In this document: positions 50,855 to 56,822 of the stretch, piece after piece
How the letters are laid out: each line of letters opens with the position of its first letter
Numbering within the stretch: position 1 is the first letter of the stretch
NCBI GenBank assembly: GCA_946184615.1
Contig: CAMHFN010000016.1
Span: 1 to 56,822, forward strand
Length of the DNA: 56,822 bases
Reading direction: 5' to 3'
Source of the DNA: an uncultured Bacteroidales bacterium
Lineage (GTDB): Bacteria; Bacteroidota; Bacteroidia; Bacteroidales; F082
Made by a program: the position numbers and the translations under genes
Notes under the pieces: generated by a model
Database searches by the model: none
The model's input: the letters and a program-made list of their open reading frames with translations, nothing else
What the model was told of the DNA's origin: nothing

Positions 50855-53800
50855 ATGAAAAAAGTCCTATTTACTCTCCTGCTAGTAGCCATTGGAACAA
50901 GCATGATGGCTCAGCAAAAGATTCAGCTCCGCACAGCCGACAAGGCTGAGTGTGTTAAGAGCGACATGAAAACTCTGAAAGCCTCTTTTTCCTTCTCAGG
51001 TATTGAAGCTTATGAAATGAGTAACAACCGTGGAGTTTTCTCCGCGATTTCCATGCCCAACACAGTTATCGGTGGTAATGAGGGTGACCCTCAAATCCCC
51101 GTTGTGAATGAATTGATTGCCGTGCCTTTCGGTGCCAATCCGCGCATTGAAATCACGAGCTACACCAGCACCGATTATCGTCTCGAGGATTATGGCATCC
51201 ATAAGTTGATGCCACGCCAGCCCGACATCTTTAAGAACCAAGACCCCAAAGACGTTCCTTTCGTCTACAACGAAGCCGCCTATCAATCCACCCGAGGCCT
51301 TCGTTCAGAGCCTACAGCACGCGTCGCCGTTAACGGCACCCTACGTGGTGTGCAAGTGGGTCAAATGAGCATCGAGCCAGTTAGCTACGATCCCGTAAAC
51401 AATACTCTTCGTGTGTTCAATAACATTGAAGTCACTGTCCACTTCGATGGTGCGGATGCCCGTGCCACCGAGGATATGCTTGTGAAGACCTACAGCCCCT
51501 ATTTCGATGTCCTTTACAAGCAGCTGTTCAACGGAAGATCTGTGAGAGACTTGTATGAAGACCATCCCGAGCTTTGGAGAGCTCCTGTGAAAATGTTAGT
51601 CATTGCCAACCGCATGTTTGAAAACTGCATTCAAGACTGGGTGGCATGGAAGACCACGAAGGGCATCTATGTCGATGTGAACTACACCGATGTTATCGGC
51701 ACATCCGCCGATGCCATTAAGACATTTATCCAGAACAAGTATGCTCAAGACTACCCCACCTTCCTCGTCATCATGGGTGACAAGGATCAAGTGGCACCCA
51801 GTGTTGCCTCGGCCAGCAACACCAGTTGCGTCGCCGACCTTTATTACTCAAGTGTTGACGGCGACGAGTTCGTTGACATGTACCACAGCCGTATCTCTGC
51901 AGAGACCACGGCTCAGATGACCACCATTCTCAACAAAGCTTTGGAATACGAGCAGTACACCATGCCCGACCCGAGCTATCTGAGCAACACACTCCTCATC
52001 GCTGGCGAGGACAGTGGTTGGGGTGTCACTGTGGGTCGTCCCACCATCTGGTATGCCACCAATTATTACTACAATGCCGAACATGGTTTTGAGAACGTGT
52101 ATGAGTTCAGCCATGGGGATTACACCAATTGCTATTCCTATTTGAGTTCCGGTGTCGGCTTTGCCAACTACACCGCTCACGGCAGCAAGACCAGCTGGGC
52201 CGGTCCTTCTTTTGATGTCAATGATGTCGCCAACCTGACCAACGCTCACAAATATTTCCTTGCCATCGGTAACTGCTGCCAGTCTGGCGACTGGGGCTAC
52301 AGCACCACCTGTTTCGGTGAGGCCATGGTCCGTGCCGAAAACAAGGGCGCTTACGCCTATATCGGCTCCTGCCCCAACACCACTTGGAAAAATGACTATT
52401 ATTTTGGCGTGGGCCCCACCAACCGCGCCGACGGCACCATGCCTACCTACGAGGAAACAGGTATGGGCATCTACGATGCCATCTGGATGGATGATGTCTA
52501 TAACACAGTGAATTCCATTCTTTATGTCGGCCTTCTTGCCGGCAATGCCGCCCAAGCCCTTGGTTATGAACTTCATAGCCAAACACTCTATTATTGGCAG
52601 GCCTACCATGTGATAGGTGATGGTTCCATCATGCCTTACCGTGTGCAGCCCACCGCCAACCAAGTGAGCCACATGGCCATTTTGCCTATCGGCATGAGCA
52701 CCTACGAAGTGAGTGCTGTACCGGGTTCCTATGTTGCCATCAGCAAGGACGGTGTGCTCCATGGTGCCGCCCTTGTTGACGAGACCGGCACCGTCCAAGT
52801 CCCGATCGATCCTGTCACCTCCAGCGGCGATGTCACCATCTGCGTGACCGCTCCTAACCGTATTCCCTATATCCAAACGGTTCCCGCTGCTGCCCTTGAA
52901 GGCGCTTATATCGCTATGGACAGCTACACTCCCAACGCCACCCATGTGGGTGACAACACCAACTTGAGCATCACCTTCAAGAACGTGGGCACGGATGCCT
53001 CTACCGGCACCACCAACGTCACCTTGTCTTCCGATGACTCCAGTGTCGTCGAAGTGATCAACAACACGGGTAGTTTTGGCACCCTGGCTGCTGAGGCCAC
53101 CACTACCGTGAGCGGTTTCTCATTCCGCATCAAACCAGGTGTAGCCGATGGTACAAAAGTCACCATGCACTACACCGCTGTCAATGGCGGCGACACCTAC
53201 GAAGGCAACATCATCGTCACTGCCAATGAAGCCGTGCTGGAATACCAAAACATGAGTTGGGATGGTGGCTTTACGCCCGGCGAGACCCTTACCGTGAGTG
53301 CCAAGTTCAAGAACACTGGTCACTGGCAAGCCACCAATGCACAAATTGCATTGACCTCCTCTAGCGAATATGTCACAGTCAATACCCAACCCATTTCAGC
53401 GGGTACTATTGAAGTAGGCCAAGAAGTCACTTACAACTTCAGCATCACTATTGCGGCTAACTGCCCTGAGACCGAGCAACTGCCCATCACTTTCACAATG
53501 ACGGCCGACGGTGGACTCACTGCTTCAGGCCAGGAGACTCTGAAGAATGCCTGTAACATTGTCTTCAACCTTGTGGACAGCTACGGTGACGGTTGGAACG
53601 GCAATGTGCTGACCGCCAGCTTCAGCGATGGCTCACCAAGCCAAGAAATGACCTTTTCTTCAGGCAGTTCTGCTGAATATGTATTGGAAATCGGCAATGG
53701 CGTTCATGTCACCTTGACTTGGACCACAGGTAGCTATGTCTCCGAATGCTCCTTCTCAGTGAGTTACGAAGGCGACTTGATGATCTATCAGTCGAGCAAC

Positions 53801-55810
53801 CTCAGCTCTGGCGTGCTTTATGAATTCGACTGCAACTGCGGTGCAGCTTCACAGACTTTCACCGTTACAGCCACTTCGAGCAATACCGAACTCGGCACCG
53901 TCACAGGTGGCGGCGAATACAACTTTGGTCAAAACTGCACTGTAACCGCCACGCCCGCCGAAGGCTACATGTTCACCAACTGGACCCATAACGGTGAAGT
54001 AGTTGCTGGAGCAGGAGCCACATATACCTTCACCGTCACAAGCGACATGGACCTCGTGGCCCACTTTGCGGAAGGTCTCCTGATTGGCGACGGCAGTACT
54101 GATACACACCCATATCTGCCGAGCTACAACTACTACACCAACTCCCTCACAGAGCAGATTTACACTTCTGACGAAATGGGTGCTGCTGGCATCATTACCG
54201 GAATAGCCTTCTTTAACGGTGGAGCCGAGAAGACCCTCGATTATGATTTCTATATGATGGCCACGACAAAGTCTAACTTCAGTAGCAAGACCGACTGGAT
54301 TGCAGTATCCGAAAGCGACAAGGTGTTCAGCGGCAGTGTCACTGTTGTTGCCAACGATTGGACCACCATCACCTTCTCTACGCCCTTTGTCTATGATGGC
54401 ACTTCCAATGTTGTTCTTGTGACGGACAAAAAGACAACGTGGTCCAATTCGCCTCACATGTCCTGTAGGGTGTTCAGCACAAGTTCAAGCCAAGCTATTT
54501 ATGCCTATGATGACAATGTTGACTTTAACCCGATGTCACCATCTTCGGCTAACGTTAGCAACAATGACGTGCTCCAAGTGAAGAACCAGATCATTGTCAC
54601 GAAGACTGGACTTGATGGCTGCATGAACGTGATACCTGTAGGTGTAGAAGTGGCAGACATTACTCATTCCACTGCCACCGTGACATGGTCAGGCTTCAGC
54701 GAAAGCTATAATGTGAGCCTGGGCATTGCCAACATCACCACATTGGCCAACGAGGACTTCTCCAACAGCATTCCCACCAACTGGACAAACGATGCCACCT
54801 ATCCTTGGACCATCGTTGACGGCCATATCCAAAGCAGCAATGCTGAAGTGAATAATTCAACATCAAGCATCTCAATCACATTAACTTTCCCTGCCGATGG
54901 TACCGTAGAGTTCGATGCTGAATGCATGGGAGAAGGATCATCGACTTATTACGACCACTGCGATTTCTTCATTGATGATACGAGAGAGCTCTATGCCGGT
55001 GCGAATTTGAGTGGCTCCGGCTGGCTCCACTATATCTACAATGTCACAGCTGGCGAACACACCTTCACGTGGTCCTACACTAAGGATAGTTCCGTGAATC
55101 CCACGGGCGACTACTTTGCCGTTGACAATGTTTTGATGAAAGTTGGTGAAATCACTTGGAATGCTCCTGTTGCTGTTGAAAATACGGAATATACCTTCGG
55201 AGGCCTTACCCCAGAGACTGACTATTGTGTGAGGGTACAGAGCGTTTGTAATGACGTTGTGTCCGAATGGAGTGCCCCTGTCTTATTCACCACAACTGAA
55301 GCCTCTATTGTTACTCAAACTGTGTCATTATTACAAGGAAACAACTGGTGGTCCTGCAACCTCAATATCACAACAGAACAACTACAAGATGCTATTGCTG
55401 CTGCAGTGGGACCCACAGGCACCGCTATGGTTAGAGGTCTTCATGGTCTCATGACATACGCAAACGGAAGATGGAGAGGATCTTTGAACATTGATGTCAC
55501 ACAGATGTACATGATCGACCTCGAGGCCCCCTGCGAAATCACGCTAGAAGGTGAGCCTATCAACCCCGATGAATACGAAATTAGCATCAATGGCGGTGTC
55601 AACTGGATTGCATTCTTCAATAATGAAGCCATTAGCATCACCGAAGCTTTCGCCGGAATCAACCCCGTTGCTGGCGATATGGTCAAGTCAGCCAACGGCA
55701 GCGCCACCTTCAACGGCACGAGTTGGAGAGGTTCGTTGAACACCCTCGAACCTGGTAACGGATACATCTATATCTCCAAACAGCTAGAAGCCAAATCATT
55801 CACATATTAA
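50855..55810 (+). CDS. gingipain-type C25 cysteine peptidase, copy 2, with inserted adhesin-like domain
   Basis: 1651 residues with a signal peptide (MKKVLFTLLLVAIGTSMMAQ). Propeptide about 20-240. C25 domain about 245-605 with H442 (NYTAHGS) and C474/C475 (AIGNCCQS). Then come an immunoglobulin-like domain, CARDB-like repeats, a DSYGDGWNG module (about 902-995), an InlB-like repeat (about 1001-1072) and the LPSYNYY module (about 1078-1247). Residues about 1264-1483 are a fibronectin-III domain split by an adhesin-like jelly roll (about 1296-1430; FSNSIPTNWTNDATYPWTIV, CDFFIDD, YFAVDNVLM), absent from copy 1. It ends with the duplicated C-terminal module (about 1490-1651). Gap to copy 1 is 30 bp. 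The split domain resembles the cleaved-adhesin modules of gingipains. Confidence 0.9.
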   Translation: MKKVLFTLLLVAIGTSMMAQQKIQLRTADKAECVKSDMKTLKASFSFSGIEAYEMSNNRGVFSAISMPNTVIGGNEGDPQIPVVNELIAVPFGANPRIEITSYTSTDYRLEDYGIHKLMPRQPDIFKNQDPKDVPFVYNEAAYQSTRGLRSEPTARVAVNGTLRGVQVGQMSIEPVSYDPVNNTLRVFNNIEVTVHFDGADARATEDMLVKTYSPYFDVLYKQLFNGRSVRDLYEDHPELWRAPVKMLVIANRMFENCIQDWVAWKTTKGIYVDVNYTDVIGTSADAIKTFIQNKYAQDYPTFLVIMGDKDQVAPSVASASNTSCVADLYYSSVDGDEFVDMYHSRISAETTAQMTTILNKALEYEQYTMPDPSYLSNTLLIAGEDSGWGVTVGRPTIWYATNYYYNAEHGFENVYEFSHGDYTNCYSYLSSGVGFANYTAHGSKTSWAGPSFDVNDVANLTNAHKYFLAIGNCCQSGDWGYSTTCFGEAMVRAENKGAYAYIGSCPNTTWKNDYYFGVGPTNRADGTMPTYEETGMGIYDAIWMDDVYNTVNSILYVGLLAGNAAQALGYELHSQTLYYWQAYHVIGDGSIMPYRVQPTANQVSHMAILPIGMSTYEVSAVPGSYVAISKDGVLHGAALVDETGTVQVPIDPVTSSGDVTICVTAPNRIPYIQTVPAAALEGAYIAMDSYTPNATHVGDNTNLSITFKNVGTDASTGTTNVTLSSDDSSVVEVINNTGSFGTLAAEATTTVSGFSFRIKPGVADGTKVTMHYTAVNGGDTYEGNIIVTANEAVLEYQNMSWDGGFTPGETLTVSAKFKNTGHWQATNAQIALTSSSEYVTVNTQPISAGTIEVGQEVTYNFSITIAANCPETEQLPITFTMTADGGLTASGQETLKNACNIVFNLVDSYGDGWNGNVLTASFSDGSPSQEMTFSSGSSAEYVLEIGNGVHVTLTWTTGSYVSECSFSVSYEGDLMIYQSSNLSSGVLYEFDCNCGAASQTFTVTATSSNTELGTVTGGGEYNFGQNCTVTATPAEGYMFTNWTHNGEVVAGAGATYTFTVTSDMDLVAHFAEGLLIGDGSTDTHPYLPSYNYYTNSLTEQIYTSDEMGAAGIITGIAFFNGGAEKTLDYDFYMMATTKSNFSSKTDWIAVSESDKVFSGSVTVVANDWTTITFSTPFVYDGTSNVVLVTDKKTTWSNSPHMSCRVFSTSSSQAIYAYDDNVDFNPMSPSSANVSNNDVLQVKNQIIVTKTGLDGCMNVIPVGVEVADITHSTATVTWSGFSESYNVSLGIANITTLANEDFSNSIPTNWTNDATYPWTIVDGHIQSSNAEVNNSTSSISITLTFPADGTVEFDAECMGEGSSTYYDHCDFFIDDTRELYAGANLSGSGWLHYIYNVTAGEHTFTWSYTKDSSVNPTGDYFAVDNVLMKVGEITWNAPVAVENTEYTFGGLTPETDYCVRVQSVCNDVVSEWSAPVLFTTTEASIVTQTVSLLQGNNWWSCNLNITTEQLQDAIAAAVGPTGTAMVRGLHGLMTYANGRWRGSLNIDVTQMYMIDLEAPCEITLEGEPINPDEYEISINGGVNWIAFFNNEAISITEAFAGINPVAGDMVKSANGSATFNGTSWRGSLNTLEPGNGYIYISKQLEAKSFTY
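55337..55775 (+). repeat. dispersed near-identical repeat, copy B (3' end of C25 copy 2)
   Basis: Partner of 50339-50777, offset 4998 bp, same orientation and same reading frame. Recombination between the copies would delete about 5 kb and fuse the two genes in frame. Confidence 0.85.
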
Positions 55811-55871
55811 TCTAGGCTTTAATATTAATAGGTGAAAACAAATCAAAACAAACATATTAACAACAAATCCA

Positions 55872-56822
55872 ATGAAAAAACTATTGTTATCACTGCTGCT
55901 GATGATCCTAGGCACAAGCCTTTTGGCTCAGCAGAAAATTCAGCTCCGTTCGACTGACAGAGCCGAATGTGTAAAGAGCGACATGACGAGCCTGAAGGCT
56001 TCGTTCTCCTTTTCAACTATTGAAGCCCAGAACGTGGACACCCAGAAGGGTGAGTTCTCCTGGCTCAGTCTACCCAACACGGTCGTCGGCGGAAACGAGG
56101 GAGAACCTCAGATTCCCGTTGTAAACGAATTGATTGCCATCCCCGTTGGGGCCAACCCCACTATCCGTGTGACGAGCTATAGCTCTACGGATTACAAACT
56201 CAACGATCTGGGGGTGAAGACCCTTATCCCTCGTCAACCTTCTTTAAGAAAGGACAAGCATCCCGAGGACGTACCCTTCGTCATGAATCAGGCGGCTTAT
56301 CAATCCTCCCGCGGACTCCGTGGCGAGCCCACAGCCATTGTTGAAGTCATGGGTACCATGCGTGGTGTCCAACTCGGCAAGATGACCATCGAGCCCGTGA
56401 GCTACAACCCTGTCAATAACACCATCCGTGTGTTCAACGACATCGAAGTGGAAGTGAGTTTTGACGGTGCTGATGCCAAAGCTACCGAAGACTTGCTCGT
56501 AAAGACCTACAGCCCTTATTTTGACATTGTTTATAAACAACTGTTCAACGAAAGAGCAGTTCGTGATGCTTATAGCGCTCACCCTGACCTTTACAACACT
56601 CCTGTGAAGATGCTCGTGGTCGCCACTTCGGCCTACCAAAGCAGCACCGCTTTCCAAAACTGGCTGACTTGGAAAAAACAGAAGGGTATCGATGTGGATA
56701 TCTATACGGTGACCAGCAGTACCGCATCCTCGACCATTCGTTCGGAGATCCAAAGCAGATATAACAACAACCACCCGACCTTCTTGGTCATTGTTGGTGA
56801 CGAGACCGTTGTCAAACCATAC
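55872..56822 (+). CDS. gingipain-type C25 cysteine peptidase, copy 3, cut by window edge
   Basis: 317 residues visible from ATG 55872 (MKKLLLSLLLMILGTSLLAQQ), open to the right edge. The propeptide follows the other copies closely (VVGGNEGEPQIPVVNELIAI, YQSSRGLRGEPTAIVEVMGTMRGVQLGKMTIEPVSY). The start of the peptidase domain is visible (NTPVKMLVVATSAYQSSTAFQNWLTWKKQKGIDVD, HPTFLVIVGDETVVKPY). The catalytic His and Cys would lie beyond the window. It starts 61 bp after copy 2, in an AT-rich gap where I see no -7 element, so it probably belongs to the same transcript. Confidence 0.88.
   Translation, partial: MKKLLLSLLLMILGTSLLAQQKIQLRSTDRAECVKSDMTSLKASFSFSTIEAQNVDTQKGEFSWLSLPNTVVGGNEGEPQIPVVNELIAIPVGANPTIRVTSYSSTDYKLNDLGVKTLIPRQPSLRKDKHPEDVPFVMNQAAYQSSRGLRGEPTAIVEVMGTMRGVQLGKMTIEPVSYNPVNNTIRVFNDIEVEVSFDGADAKATEDLLVKTYSPYFDIVYKQLFNERAVRDAYSAHPDLYNTPVKMLVVATSAYQSSTAFQNWLTWKKQKGIDVDIYTVTSSTASSTIRSEIQSRYNNNHPTFLVIVGDETVVKPY

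Noticed and set aside
51848..52945. Long open frame (about 365 codons) on the minus strand within C25 copy 2
   Set aside because: Antisense shadow of the peptidase, with a Gly/Val/His/Asp-rich translation typical of reversed GC-biased codons. The same explains 47894-48646 and 3782-4585.
50339..55775. The 440-bp repeats considered as insertion-sequence ends or a composite transposon
   Set aside because: They are in frame, encode the conserved C-terminal module, lack terminal inverted repeats and enclose no transposase.

Overview
This window looks like chromosome from a Bacteroidales (phylum Bacteroidota) bacterium. Three lines of evidence support this. Most intergenic starts are preceded by the phylum's -7 promoter element TAnnTTTG. 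The gene neighbourhoods are typical: CBS/ACT-nadK-porG-uppS-bamA-skp-skp and RSH-fur-purA. Proteins of the type IX secretion system (T9SS) are present: a PorG-like barrel, a type-B (CHU_C) sorting domain, and gingipain-type C25 proteases. Base composition looks moderate, with AT-rich intergenic gaps. I see no tRNA, rRNA, CRISPR array, integrase or insertion sequence. The window starts inside korA and ends inside a C25 protease, so both edge genes are partial.

Layout. 1-2756: korA (minus) diverges from a 55-residue 2x[4Fe-4S] ferredoxin, followed by a lipoprotein. 2807-10698: nine minus-strand genes with gaps under 40 bp, reading from the promoter end MarR regulator, carboxypeptidase-regulatory-like lipoprotein, small secreted protein, VTC-type polyphosphate polymerase domain, DUF4956 membrane protein, DUF2490 barrel, protein kinase-AAA+ fusion, YbjN-like protein and a secreted GH2 hydrolase. 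10838-14094: an alpha-oxoamine synthase (serine palmitoyltransferase/cysteate acyltransferase type) diverges from an SDR reductase and a double-VOC protein, a likely sphingoid or sulfonolipid locus. 14154-21926: minus-strand envelope biogenesis block (two Skp, BamA, UppS, PorG-like, NAD kinase, a 5'-truncated CBS/ACT gene, RsgA). 22111-31176: dprA, lepA, a lipoprotein, a 1362-residue PPDK-like protein without the PEP/pyruvate barrel, and an acyltransferase. 31292-40592: GAPDH, an SGNH hydrolase, a T9SS type-B cargo, an RSH protein whose synthetase site looks degenerate, Fur, PurA and an ATP-grasp protein. 40598-56822: a transglutaminase-like lipoprotein, then a tandem run of very large secreted peptidases (one M14, three C25; the last is cut by the window edge).

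How it fits together. The envelope block makes the outer-membrane insertion machinery and a T9SS component. The CHU_C protein and probably the peptidase array are its customers. The peptidases share a mosaic of adhesin-like modules and an unusual internally duplicated C-terminal module. In two of the C25 genes this module is nearly identical at DNA level (about 93% by eye over about 440 bp), which suggests gene conversion. The most promising places for unknown biology are that C-terminal module, the kinase-AAA+/YbjN/VTC/DUF4956 run, the barrel-less PPDK-like protein, and the RSH protein with substitutions at synthetase residues.

Several starts were moved inward from the longest possible reading frame because the upstream TTG codon lies inside a TAnnTTTG promoter box. 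All family assignments come from reading motifs by eye. No database search was run.
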